Positions 50,973-62,964 of a stretch of 64,000 nt of DNA are shown in pieces; the first letter of the stretch is position 1; each line of letters opens with the position of its first letter. A program made the position numbers and the translations under genes. Source of the DNA: Clostridia bacterium (GTDB lineage: Bacteria > Bacillota > DTU025); NCBI GenBank assembly GCA_034926675.1, contig JAYFQW010000006.1, forward strand, positions 62,001-126,000, given 5' to 3'. A model generated the notes under the pieces. The model saw nothing but the letters and a program-made list of their open reading frames with translations. It was not told the origin of the DNA and did no database searches.

Positions 50973-51500
50973 CTACCTTGGTCCATTCCCGAACCCGACT
51001 CTTCGGACTGCAAGCACGACTGGTGTGACTATCACCGCAGCCGCAAGCGCCTCCGGAATGCCCTGAACTGCCGCAATGGTGATGGCGCCTATGGTCTGCC
51101 CCGTGCTCGTCAACGGGATGTAACCGAAGGTGACCGCGAGGGCCAGTGTGCCCACGGTGTTCACCGCACTGCCGAGAGCAGCGGCTGCAGGGATAGACCA
51201 CGCGGCCCTTCGGCATGCCGCGAATACGATGTAAGCTGCAGGGCCGATGAGAAGCCTCGCGGGAATCACGACGCGAAAATCACCGAGAAATCTGAACGTG
51301 AACAGGCCGAACAGGAACCCGACGAATGCCCCAACTGTAGGTCCCTCGAGAATGCCTGCGAGTATCACGGGAAGATGCATAAGAGTGGCAGCTCCAGCCG
51401 GCGTGGGAACAGGCACAAACCCGATTCCCGTGGCGCCCAAGGCAAGGGTCAGCGCGCTCAAAACTCCAGAGATGGCGATTTGCTCGGTCTGGATCTTCAT
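50973..51500 (-). CDS. ECF transporter substrate-binding S component
   Basis: A membrane protein of 175 residues with about six helices. Text GVLSALTLALGATGIGFVPV, HLPVILAGILEGPTVGAFVG and FLFGLFTFRFLGDF fits energy-coupling factor S components for a vitamin or vitamin precursor. The exact vitamin cannot be told; the leader (51501-51600) shows no thiamine, cobalamin or riboflavin riboswitch. ATG at 51500 follows GGAGGTG. The energising EcfAAT module is not in the window. Confidence 0.82.
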   Translation of the reverse strand: MKIQTEQIAISGVLSALTLALGATGIGFVPVPTPAGAATLMHLPVILAGILEGPTVGAFVGFLFGLFTFRFLGDFRVVIPARLLIGPAAYIVFAACRRAAWSIPAAAALGSAVNTVGTLALAVTFGYIPLTSTGQTIGAITIAAVQGIPEALAAAVIVTPVVLAVRRVGFGNGPR

Positions 51501-51600
51501 TTGGACTGCACCTCCGTTCCAGCCCCATTCGGGTGCCGGACGATATGATGATGCCTGGGATTGGAAAGCCCCATCGGGGTCGAGCAGGAGACGGTCCCGG

Positions 51601-52638
51601 TCACTTCGGATCCGAGCCGCTCCTTGCCACATCCCGCGCTGCGGGGCAACCCCCCGCTGACTCTGCCGACATGGCCGCCCTCACAACGGCCATCGCGAGC
51701 ACCTGCGAAGCATATGAGCCGATCAGGGTGATGTCCGCTGCCCGATCCCGCGAGAGCGGCCTGCTCCCGGTGGACAGGCAGAACACCACATCCCCGTCAT
51801 ACATGGTATGAGCGGGGATGATGGAGCGGGCAAGCCCATCCTGGGCCATTTGGGCGACCTTGTTCGCGCCTTCCTTATCTAGCATAGCATCTGTGGCCAC
51901 AACTGCAATAGTAGTGTTGACCCCCGCGACTCCCGCCTCGAGTGCAGCACTGCCTCCGCGTGCACCGACCCACGGGCTTCCCGGTCCAGCCCCGGGCCCC
52001 ACAAACTGCCGTTCATTTCTGTCGTACGCTCCCGCGACTACAGCGCCAGTCCACGGGTTCACCACGTCTCCGAGAGAGTTCACCACAACTACCGCGCCCA
52101 CATGCACTCGCTTGCCCCTACGCTCTCTTGGAATCTCCTGGGAATAGCAGCCCACTCCGCCCTTCATCGCGTGGGCGTCACCGCGCATCTTTCCGAGGGT
52201 CGCTCCGGCCCCGGCGCCTACGTTGCCCTCTGCGCACGGCGACGACGACGCGGCCGCACACGCCCTATAGCCCATTGCTGCATCAGGCCTGATTCTGGGA
52301 TCCCCGACACCGAGATCGTATATGACAGCAGCGCCAACGATGGGAACGATCCCGTAGGGCGTTGAGAAGCCGTGGCCCTGTTCTTCCAGATACTGCATGG
52401 CGCCGGAGGCAGTGTCCAACCCGTATGCACTCCCTCCGGAGAGCATCACTCCATGGACGCGCTCAACCAGATTGCAGGGACGCATCAGATCAGTCTCCCG
52501 GGTTCCGGGCGCCGAGCCTCTCACGTCCACCCCGGCCACTGCCCCGAGCGGCGTCAACACCGCAGTGCAGCCCGTAAGAGCCATCAGATCATGGGCGTGC
52601 CCGACGAGCACGCCCCCTACATCAGTCATGTTGTGCAT
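51601..52638 (-). CDS. P1 (DmpA) family aminopeptidase
   Basis: N-terminal nucleophile hydrolase of 345 residues, L-aminopeptidase/D-esterase type. The precursor is expected to cut itself before the Thr of AGVNTTIAVVATDAML (about residue 245), which becomes the nucleophile. Upstream text GVMLSGGSAYGLDTASGAMQ and GVGCYSQEIPRERRG is typical. Some relatives split beta-peptides or nylon oligomers. It is transcribed in the direction of the ECF gene, 100 bp ahead of it. Confidence 0.9.
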   Translation of the reverse strand: MHNMTDVGGVLVGHAHDLMALTGCTAVLTPLGAVAGVDVRGSAPGTRETDLMRPCNLVERVHGVMLSGGSAYGLDTASGAMQYLEEQGHGFSTPYGIVPIVGAAVIYDLGVGDPRIRPDAAMGYRACAAASSSPCAEGNVGAGAGATLGKMRGDAHAMKGGVGCYSQEIPRERRGKRVHVGAVVVVNSLGDVVNPWTGAVVAGAYDRNERQFVGPGAGPGSPWVGARGGSAALEAGVAGVNTTIAVVATDAMLDKEGANKVAQMAQDGLARSIIPAHTMYDGDVVFCLSTGSRPLSRDRAADITLIGSYASQVLAMAVVRAAMSAESAGGCPAARDVARSGSDPK

Positions 52639-52667
52639 GGAGATTCCCTCCAGTGGCCGAGTCTTGC

Positions 52668-54800
<2,133 letters not shown>

Positions 54801-54804
<4 letters not shown>

Positions 54805-56006
54805 TTCAACCCCTCCGTATCGCCATTATCCCGAAGAGCGGCCACGCCAGGCAACACCCTGCCCTCCAGGAACTCCAGGGAAGCCCCGCCGCCAGTTGAC
54901 ACGTGGGTCATCCTGTCGGCCAATCCGAACTGCTCGCATGCAGCGGCGGAATCGCCCCCTCCCACGATGGTCACCCCTCTTGACGCTGCCATCGCTCGTG
55001 CGATCTCTCGAGTGCCGGATGCAAATGGCGCCATCTCGAACACGCCCATTGGGCCATTCCAGATGATCGTTCCCGCTCCACGGATGATCGCAGCAAATCG
55101 GCCGGATGTTTCAGGGCCGATATCCAGCACCCTCCACTCCGGAGGTATCTGGTCAACACGGACCACCTTGTGAGGCGAGTCAACGGCGAACCTCTCCGCC
55201 GCCACGACATCTGTTGGAATCTCGAACATGATCCCCCGCTCCGTGGCCTTGGCCAGCACTTCTCCGGCGTAGCCCACATGGTCCGGGTCCAGGATTGAGG
55301 CGCCAATCTCGTACCCTTTTGCTTTGAGGAAAGTATTCGCCATTCCGCCGCCAATGAGCAACCCATTCACCTTATTGAGGAGGTTGTCGATGACTCCGAT
55401 CTTGTCCGCGACCTTGGCGCCGCCAAGAATGGCTATGAATGGGCGCGCGGGATCAGCCAGAGCCCGCCCCATCGTGGAGATCTCCTTCTCCAAGAGCAAT
55501 CCAGCCACTCCAGGGATGTGCCTAGCTATGCCCTCGGTAGATGCATGCGCCCTGTGGGCGGCGCCGAACGCGTCGTTCACGAACAGGTCCGCAAGGGATG
55601 CTAAGGCCTGTGCAAACTCAGGGTCGTTCGCCTCCTCTTCCTTGTGAAAGCGGACATTCTCCAAGAGCACGACATCCCCTGGATTCATCTCGGCTACTGC
55701 GCGCTCCACCTCGGGCCCAACGCAGTCATCGAGCTTCCGAACAGGCGATCCAAGAAGCTCAGATAGGCGGACAGCGATGGGATCCATGGTTGCAGACGGA
55801 TCGAACTTGCCCTTAGGACGACCCAGGTGGGAAGCGAGTATGACCTTCGCCCCCCTCCCAGCCAGATCCTTGATAGTGGGAACTGCGGCAGCTATTCTTC
55901 TATCATCGGTGATTCGGCGTCCGTCATCCATGGGGACATTGAAATCCACGCGTACGAAAACTCGCTTCCCCATCACCTCGACGTCGCCGCAGGTCATCTT
56001 GTTCAC
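54801..56006 (-). CDS. pgk: Phosphoglycerate kinase
   Basis: Makes ATP from 1,3-bisphosphoglycerate. The 401-residue protein has [35 protein letters not shown], the hinge and nucleotide part [16 protein letters not shown], and [20 protein letters not shown] at 56006 follows AAAGGAGC. It lies 46 bp after gap. Confidence 0.97.
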
Positions 56007-56052
56007 CGTAAGTCAGCTCCTTTCCAGGCCCGGTCGCGTCCAGCGCGGCGTG

Positions 56053-57090
<1,038 letters not shown>

Positions 57091-58146
57091 CTACCGATTT
57101 TGCCTGTCTGGTTCAGATGCACCCGCCATGAGGCTGATCATGCGTCTAGCGGCGCCCTCGTCCGTGACTGCAATGTGGGAGAAGCCGTTCCTGAGGACGG
57201 ACGCCAGGGCCTCCGCCTTGCTTGCTCCGCCCCCAACTGATATAACGGTCTCCACCAGTGCAAGGTCAGAAAGACGCAGTCCAAGGCTTGATGTCACATA
57301 CACGACCTTGCCGCCAGCATCGAAGTAGAACCCGAACGCCTCCCCGACTGCGCCAAGCCCCAGGATCTGCTTGACCTCGGCCGATGTGATGTTTCTTCTG
57401 CGGGCCATCTCTTCCGCTGTTCCGACCCCGTGAAGCACCACCCGGGCGCTGCGGATGGTTTCCAACACGTTTCGTATGCGAGGCTCTGCGAGAACCGTCG
57501 CCGCCGACTCGCTCCCCAGATCGTCAGGGAGATTGAGCAACTTATAGGCGCCGCCCAGCTTCTTCGCAAGTGCCGCCGCCACAGTATCAGCCTGCTTCTC
57601 CACATCTTCTCCGAGTCCGCCCCTTGCCGGCGCCACCACTACATCCCGTTTGCCAGAAGCCTCGACAGCCTCCGACGCCACGGCCGCCATAGTGGTTCCG
57701 CCGGTCACAGCCACCACGTCGCCATCGCGGATGACCTCGCGAAGCACCGATGCGCCTGCTCTAGCCATGTCGCGCTTCACAACACCATCGAGGTCGGAAT
57801 CGCCGGCAACCACGATGGCCCGCTCCAAGCCGAACTCGCGTTTGATGATCTCCTCCAGCTCGCTCATGCCAGCAAGCTTTCGTACGTACTCCGCGAGATC
57901 CCACAGGATATCCTCTCCATCTGGAGTAAGGCGGATGCCGTCCGGCGCCACGCGCACCAACCCCGCAGACCTAAGGAGGGCCTCCTCTCGCCTGACGGCG
58001 CGCTCTGCCTGGCAGAGCCTGTCAGCCAGGGCCCGTCTTCCGATAGGTTGTGCGTAGCCTACGTGGCGCAGGATGCTGTATCTCAGCACCATCCGATCTG
58101 TGAGTTCAGGAGCAACTCGACGTTGAAGCGCGATGACATCCAGCAT
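57091..58146 (-). CDS. cggR: Central glycolytic genes regulator CggR (SorC family)
   Basis: Repressor of its own operon, 351 residues. An N-terminal helix-turn-helix region (GRRALADRLCQAERAVRREE) precedes a SorC-type sugar-phosphate binding domain with VVAPARGGLGEDVEKQADTV and GVGTAEEMARRRN. In Bacillus subtilis the homologue leaves DNA on binding fructose-1,6-bisphosphate. The matching operator is present directly upstream. ATG at 58146 follows CAGGAG. Confidence 0.95.
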   Translation of the reverse strand: MLDVIALQRRVAPELTDRMVLRYSILRHVGYAQPIGRRALADRLCQAERAVRREEALLRSAGLVRVAPDGIRLTPDGEDILWDLAEYVRKLAGMSELEEIIKREFGLERAIVVAGDSDLDGVVKRDMARAGASVLREVIRDGDVVAVTGGTTMAAVASEAVEASGKRDVVVAPARGGLGEDVEKQADTVAAALAKKLGGAYKLLNLPDDLGSESAATVLAEPRIRNVLETIRSARVVLHGVGTAEEMARRRNITSAEVKQILGLGAVGEAFGFYFDAGGKVVYVTSSLGLRLSDLALVETVISVGGGASKAEALASVLRNGFSHIAVTDEGAARRMISLMAGASEPDRQNR

Positions 58147-58159
58147 GGCTCATCTCCTG

Positions 58160-58195
58160 GACGATAACCGTCCCGCATAGCAGAAATCTGTCCCA
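58160..58195 (-). promoter_or_regulatory. CggR operator
   Basis: On the minus strand: TGGGAC-N6-CTGC-N4-CGGGAC-N6-CGTC. The known Bacillus subtilis CggR operator is CGGGAC-N6-TGTC-N4-CGGGAC-N6-TGTC, so the half-site order, spacing and 20-bp repeat period are all kept. It lies between the predicted transcription start and the cggR start codon, the same place as in Bacillus. Confidence 0.88.
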
Positions 58196-58209
58196 GCCTC
58201 TGCAAACAA

Positions 58210-58238
58210 ATGATACCATTCCCAACACGCAAGCGCAA
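58210..58238 (-). promoter_or_regulatory. Sigma-A promoter of the cggR-gap operon
   Basis: TTGCGC (58233-58238) and TATCAT (58210-58215) have a 17-bp spacer. The expected start near 58203 places the CggR operator from about +8 to +43. Confidence 0.7.
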
Positions 58239-58323
58239 GACTAGCGATGGGGCGCGTCTGGGGATGGGCGTGAGGATGAGCGCTACGCCAGACAATCCTG
58301 CCCGCGCGGCTCTGCTCTCACCC

Positions 58324-59754
58324 TCAGTACCTCCGTCGCTTGCCTGAAGACGGAATAGTCATCTCCTCGCGATACTTGGCGACTGTCCTCCTGGAGATCT
58401 CGATGCCCTGCTGTCCGAGGATACCTGCAATGCGCTGATCAGAGAGGGGCGCCCCGGAATCCTCGGACGCAATCATCTCTCTTATGTACTTCTTCACGCT
58501 GGTCGCTGAGGCAGCGCCTCCCACTGAGGTGCTCACGCCTGATCCGAAGAAGAATCGGAGTTCGAACGTGCCCCTAGGCGTCTCTGCATACTTCCCGGCA
58601 GTAGCCCGGCTCACAGTGGATTCGTGAAGGCCCACATCTGTCGCAACCTCGCGAAGGGTAAGGGGTTTGAGCCATAGTATGCCTCGATCAAGGAAATCCC
58701 GCTGGTGTGCGATGATCGACCTTGTGACCCTCAGTATAGTGGCGCGCCGCTGCTCAATGGATCTGATCAGCCAAAGGGCGGAGTTCAGCTTGCCTTTCAC
58801 AAAATCCTTGGCGGTCTGATCCACCGATGAACTCGAAAGCAACCTTCGGTAGCACGCGCTGACGTTGAGCCGGGGCAGGATCGAATCGTTCGGCATCACG
58901 ATATACTCTCCGTCCACAAGCTCCACGGTAACATCGGGGATGATGTATCTGATAGCGCCTGCGCCGCTACGGAAGCAACTCCCTGGTCGAGGGTTGAGAG
59001 AGCGTATGAGGTCCATGGCAGCCTGAACCTCTCGCGCGCTCACGTGAAGCTCCGATGAGATGCGGCCTATCCTCCCAGCGGCCATGTCCTCAAGGTGGCC
59101 GCAGACAATCCGGTGTGCGAGGGAGCGGACATCGTAAGGAGCGTTCAATGCTTGGATCTGCAGGTCAAGGCATTCCTCGACACTCCTCGATCCGATTCCC
59201 ACCGGGTCAAGGCTCTGAATGATATGCAGCACCGATTCGACCTCGTCAGATCCCACTCCAAGTGCATCCGCTATGTCGCCGATGTCTCCTCTGAGGAATC
59301 CGGCCTCGTCGATGCACCCCAGGAGGTAATCTCCTATCCTGTGAGTCCTTGCACACTCCGACGCTAGGTGCAATTCCACCTCGAGCCTCTCAGCGAGCGA
59401 AGGCTCCCATCTGGCCAGCGCAGCGGTTGTGTCCTCAGAGTCCGCGTCAGGATCTCGCTGCTCCCTTGTGTACCCAGCATCAGTGCCATCAGCGAAGTAT
59501 CGCTCCCACTCAACCTCATCGGCTTTTGAGTCAGTGCCCGCGCACTCAGCAGCCTCCTCGGCCTGTCCGGAACCACCGGCGCCCTCTGAACCAGGCTCTT
59601 GCTCCTCAAGGACGGGATTCTCGAGAATCTGGCTTTCGACGTAATCGGCAAGATCCAGGCTGGGGAGCTGAAGAATCGTGATGGCCTGCCTCAGCTCCGG
59701 CGTCATCACCAACCGCTGCTCCTGCCGCAGGCTCATCTCGTATGAAAGCTCCAT
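58324..59754 (-). CDS. rpoN: RNA polymerase sigma-54 factor
   Basis: Alternative sigma factor that needs enhancer-binding activators, 476 residues. Region I is Gln/Leu-rich (RQEQRLVMTPELRQAITILQ), an acidic Ser/Glu stretch forms region II, and the core-binding domain follows. The C-terminal DNA-binding part has the helix-turn-helix REVATDVGLHESTVSRATAG and the RpoN box SRRTVAKYREE (normally ARRTVAKYRE). No sigma-54 activator is in this window. The gene is 6 bp downstream of whiA. Confidence 0.96.
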   Translation of the reverse strand: MELSYEMSLRQEQRLVMTPELRQAITILQLPSLDLADYVESQILENPVLEEQEPGSEGAGGSGQAEEAAECAGTDSKADEVEWERYFADGTDAGYTREQRDPDADSEDTTAALARWEPSLAERLEVELHLASECARTHRIGDYLLGCIDEAGFLRGDIGDIADALGVGSDEVESVLHIIQSLDPVGIGSRSVEECLDLQIQALNAPYDVRSLAHRIVCGHLEDMAAGRIGRISSELHVSAREVQAAMDLIRSLNPRPGSCFRSGAGAIRYIIPDVTVELVDGEYIVMPNDSILPRLNVSACYRRLLSSSSVDQTAKDFVKGKLNSALWLIRSIEQRRATILRVTRSIIAHQRDFLDRGILWLKPLTLREVATDVGLHESTVSRATAGKYAETPRGTFELRFFFGSGVSTSVGGAASATSVKKYIREMIASEDSGAPLSDQRIAGILGQQGIEISRRTVAKYREEMTIPSSGKRRRY

Positions 59755-59760
59755 CTTCGA

Positions 59761-60708
59761 TCACCTCCGCTCCCGGTCCCGCCTGCGAAGGCTGTCGGCG
59801 ATCGCCCCGAGCCTCCGCATTCTGTGATTGACGCCCGACTTGCCCACAGACGGCGACATCATCCCGCCGAGTTCTGCCAGGCTGACCTCGGGGTTCTCCA
59901 GCCTTGCGCAGCATGTGTCCCGCAGCGCCCGCGGAAGGCGCTCGATTCCGATCACCTCATCGATGAGGATGATGTCTTGAACCTGCCGAAGAGAGGCATC
60001 GACACTCTTGGCGAGGTTCGCGCTCTCCGCATTCACGAGCCGGTTCACGTCGTTTCGGATCGAGCGCACGATTCTCATGTTCTCCAGATCCAGCAGAGAG
60101 TTGGTGGCATCCATCACCCTCAGGAGCTCAACGATATCGTCGCCGTCTTTCAAGTACACGACCCACTTATCACGGCGAGCCACAATACCTGCCCATATTC
60201 CAAACTCCGCCAGCATGGCTGCCAGTTGCTGTGCATACGCTTCATCTGGCACGGCTATCTCCAGGTGATAGCCCTTTTCCGGTTCTGCCATGTACCCAGC
60301 GCCGAGGAACGCGCCGCGGAGGTGCGCCCTCTTGCAGCATCGCTTCTCCACTACCTTTGGCGAGATTCCGTCGGCATATCCCAGGCTGCTTCGAAGCCCA
60401 AGCCTCTTCATGACATCGAAGGCATCGCCCTGGTCTGGGATCCTGATGATGTAGGTGTTCCCCTTCGGCAGGGCTCGTCCTTTCCGAACAGCCATCTCCA
60501 GCCTGGGTCGGCCTGTCTCCCGAAGCAGCGACACGATCTTCCGGGCGACGCCTGCATTGGATTCTCTCAGCATGAGCGCGAGCCGCCCCTCGGAGATGCT
60601 CAGCACTCCGTCGGTTTTGACAAGCGCCGAAAGCTCTGCCTCTCGGCAGCATTCATGGTCTCCTATTGTGTGGGTAAGCTCATCCTTCATGCGAGAGTAG
60701 AATTCCAC
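59761..60708 (-). CDS. whiA: DNA-binding protein WhiA
   Basis: A protein of 315 residues with a LAGLIDADG-like N-terminal part (CCKRAHLRGAFLGAGYMAEP) and a C-terminal helix-turn-helix (ENPEVSLAELGGMMSPSVGK, then SGVNHRMRRLGAIA). It controls division genes in Actinobacteria and affects division and chromosome segregation in Bacillus. The usual order is rapZ-yvcK-whiA; here spmAB on the opposite strand splits whiA from yvcK. Confidence 0.95.
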   Translation of the reverse strand: MEFYSRMKDELTHTIGDHECCREAELSALVKTDGVLSISEGRLALMLRESNAGVARKIVSLLRETGRPRLEMAVRKGRALPKGNTYIIRIPDQGDAFDVMKRLGLRSSLGYADGISPKVVEKRCCKRAHLRGAFLGAGYMAEPEKGYHLEIAVPDEAYAQQLAAMLAEFGIWAGIVARRDKWVVYLKDGDDIVELLRVMDATNSLLDLENMRIVRSIRNDVNRLVNAESANLAKSVDASLRQVQDIILIDEVIGIERLPRALRDTCCARLENPEVSLAELGGMMSPSVGKSGVNHRMRRLGAIADSLRRRDRERR

Positions 60709-60840
60709 GGGAACACCGCCCTAAGTGACGCTACTGTTTCTTATTCCCCAGATAGGCGGGATTCCCTGCATCCCACGGGCGGCAGCATATGCGCAGGCGG
60801 TACAGGAATAGGATTGGCAAGGGGGAGGGACAATAGGTTG

Positions 60841-61443
60841 ATGAACTATGTCTGGCTTCTCATGCTGGCATCAGGTGCGCTTGTGGCATCGGCGTCCGGA
60901 GGTCCGAGCGCTGCAGCAGGGATAGCAATCGCCTCATGCAAAGAGGCGGTGCAGCTATCGTTGGGCCTAGCCGGATCCATAGCTCTATGGTCTGGAATCG
61001 GAAGGATCGCCCAGAAGTCGGGCCTCATGGACGCCCTAGCAAGGGCGGTCCGTCCGGTGATATCTCCTCTATTCCCAAGCGTAAGGCGGGATTCGCCCGC
61101 ACTCGGATCCATATCGGCAAGCATCGCCGCGAACCTGCTTGGGCTCGGATCCGCAGCCACGCCATTCGGCCTTGCAGCCATGGAGCAACTCGGCCTGGAT
61201 GCAGAGGAATCCCGCCGTGGAAGGCGCCAGAGGCTAGGCGCGCATACCGCCACCGATGCCATGTGCACCTTCGTCGCAGTCACTGCCTCCGGCTTCAGCC
61301 TCGCTCCCACTACGGTCATATCGCTTCGCGCTGAGATGGGCTCATCAAATCCAAGCGCAATAATCGGCGCTGTGCTGTTCGCCGGAGTATGCTCCACCAC
61401 AGCCGCCATCATCGCCGATGCCGCTCTGAGGCGCAGGCCATGA
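60841..61443 (+). CDS. spmA: Spore maturation protein A
   Basis: A membrane protein of 200 residues needed for spore core dehydration in Bacillus. It starts MNYVWLLMLASGALVASASG and carries the nucleoside-recognition (Gate) domain: CKEAVQLSLGLAGSIALWSG, and ANLLGLGSAATPFGLAAMEQ. ATG at 60841 is used, but the TTG one codon earlier has better spacing to GGGAGGG. The open frame extends about 1 kb upstream only as a shadow of whiA. It overlaps spmB by 4 bp (ATGA). Confidence 0.92.
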   Translation: MNYVWLLMLASGALVASASGGPSAAAGIAIASCKEAVQLSLGLAGSIALWSGIGRIAQKSGLMDALARAVRPVISPLFPSVRRDSPALGSISASIAANLLGLGSAATPFGLAAMEQLGLDAEESRRGRRQRLGAHTATDAMCTFVAVTASGFSLAPTTVISLRAEMGSSNPSAIIGAVLFAGVCSTTAAIIADAALRRRP

Positions 61444-61973
61444 TGGGCACAGCTGCATCGACCGCACAGTGGGTACTCCCGGCGCTCCTTCTGGGAGTGC
61501 CGGTGTATGCCGCATTACGGAGAGTGGATGTGTACAACGCCTTCGTTGAGGGCGCATCCGACGGGCTCCGAGTAGTGGCGAGGCTTGCCCCCGCAATGAT
61601 TGCGATCTTCCTCGCAGTAGGGATGTTTCGAGAATCAGGAGCGCTGGCAATTGTCGCGCGCGCAGGAGTATGGCCAGCCAGGGCAGCCGGAATTGATGCG
61701 GACATTGTGATGCTGTCTATCCTGAGGCCGATATCGGGATCAGGCTCCCTGGGAATGCTGGCGGGAATAATGAGGAAGCACGGCCCTGACTCGTTTACTG
61801 GTATGCTGGCAGGAGCAGTGCAGGGCGCAAGCGACACGGCGCTGTATGTTGTCGCGCTCTACTTTGGGGCGGCAGGAGTCTCGCAGGTTCGTCATTCCAT
61901 CGCAGCCGCCCTCATCGGAAACGTTGCCGGGCTATTGGGAGCAGCATTCATCTGTGGGCTCCTCTACCGTTGA
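61440..61973 (+). CDS. spmB: Spore maturation protein B
   Basis: A membrane protein of 177 residues. The Gate domain reads YNAFVEGASDGLRVVARLAP, then LAVGMFRESGALAIVARAG, ILRPISGSGSLGMLAGIM and GAVQGASDTALYVVALYFGA. It works with SpmA and, in Bacillus, with DacB to lower spore core water. Its 3' end overlaps the convergent yvcK end by 26 bp. Confidence 0.93.
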   Translation: MMGTAASTAQWVLPALLLGVPVYAALRRVDVYNAFVEGASDGLRVVARLAPAMIAIFLAVGMFRESGALAIVARAGVWPARAAGIDADIVMLSILRPISGSGSLGMLAGIMRKHGPDSFTGMLAGAVQGASDTALYVVALYFGAAGVSQVRHSIAAALIGNVAGLLGAAFICGLLYR

Positions 61974-62964
61974 GTTTCTCTTTCATAGCGATCCTCACTA
62001 CTTCGGCGGCGAGCTTTCCAGGGTCATGCCTTACTAGATCGCTCTCGCTCAGAACCGGGGCTGCAACCACCCTCACCCCCATGGCCTCAAGAGACCGCCT
62101 CCCGAAAACCACAGGCATAGCGCCCTCACGGGAGTATTTTTCGAGCATCTCTCCTGACACCGACGTGTTGTTCACGATGATCCAGTCAGCCGCTCGCGGC
62201 CCAGCGTGGTGCAGCACTGCCGCAAGGTGATCCTCTGCAGTGTAGTAATCTGTCTCACCGCGCTGTGTCATCACATTGCACACATAGATCTTGTGGGCGG
62301 TCGACAACGCGATTGCCTCGGCCAGGCCCTCAACAAGCAGATTTGGGATGACACTGGTGTAGAGGCTCCCCGGACCTAGCACGATGACATCAGCCTCAGC
62401 TATGGCCTTGAGCGCCTCTGGAAGAGGAGGGCACGACTCCGGGATCAGGAAGACACTCTCTATGCGCGAACCGCTTCCGCTAACCGACGTCTCCCCCTTG
62501 ACTACTCGCCCATCGGCCAGGACAGCGCCGAGAGCGCAATTCACGAGGGTAGCAGGGAGAACCTGGCCGCGCACAAGAAGGACCCTGCTGGATTCCTTCA
62601 CCGCAAGCTCGAAATCTCCAGTGATGTCGCACATGGCCGCTATGAAAAGGTTGCCAAAGCTGTGGCCTGCCAGCGGCCCATCTCCTGCAAATCTGTAATC
62701 GAAGAGCTCTTTCATTAGGGGTTCTGCATCGGCTAGGGCAACGAGGCAGTTCCTGATGTCGCCTGGAGGGAGCATGCCCATCTCTGATCTCAGACGACCG
62801 GAACTGCCGCCGTCATCTGTGACCGTGACTATCGCTGTTATCCTGCTAGTATACTCCTTCAGACCGCGCAGCAGAGTTGAAAGCCCGGTGCCTCCCCCCA
62901 GCGCCACCACCCGCAGAGTACGCGTAAAGGGTTTCGGCATGGAAATACCCAAGCTCGGACTCAC
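61948..62964 (-). CDS. yvcK: Gluconeogenesis factor YvcK (CofD-like)
   Basis: A protein of 338 residues that is needed for growth on gluconeogenic substrates and for cell shape in Bacillus. It binds UDP-sugars. Family text: VVALGGGTGLSTLLRGLKEY, AIVTVTDDGGSSGRLRSEMG, LPPGDIRNCLVAL, and VLGPGSLYTSVIPNLLV. GTG start overlaps the rapZ stop (GTGA). Confidence 0.95.
   Translation of the reverse strand: MSPSLGISMPKPFTRTLRVVALGGGTGLSTLLRGLKEYTSRITAIVTVTDDGGSSGRLRSEMGMLPPGDIRNCLVALADAEPLMKELFDYRFAGDGPLAGHSFGNLFIAAMCDITGDFELAVKESSRVLLVRGQVLPATLVNCALGAVLADGRVVKGETSVSGSGSRIESVFLIPESCPPLPEALKAIAEADVIVLGPGSLYTSVIPNLLVEGLAEAIALSTAHKIYVCNVMTQRGETDYYTAEDHLAAVLHHAGPRAADWIIVNNTSVSGEMLEKYSREGAMPVVFGRRSLEAMGVRVVAAPVLSESDLVRHDPGKLAAEVVRIAMKEKLNGRGAHR

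Noticed and set aside
51501-51600. A riboswitch in the leader of the ECF S component gene
   Set aside because: No conserved core of the thiamine, cobalamin, FMN, THF or preQ1 classes could be recognised; only a short CCCC/GGGG hairpin is seen.
59824-60840. Very long plus-strand frame that reads into spmA
   Set aside because: This part is the antisense of whiA, has no protein-like pattern, and spmA has its own start and ribosome site at 60838-60841.
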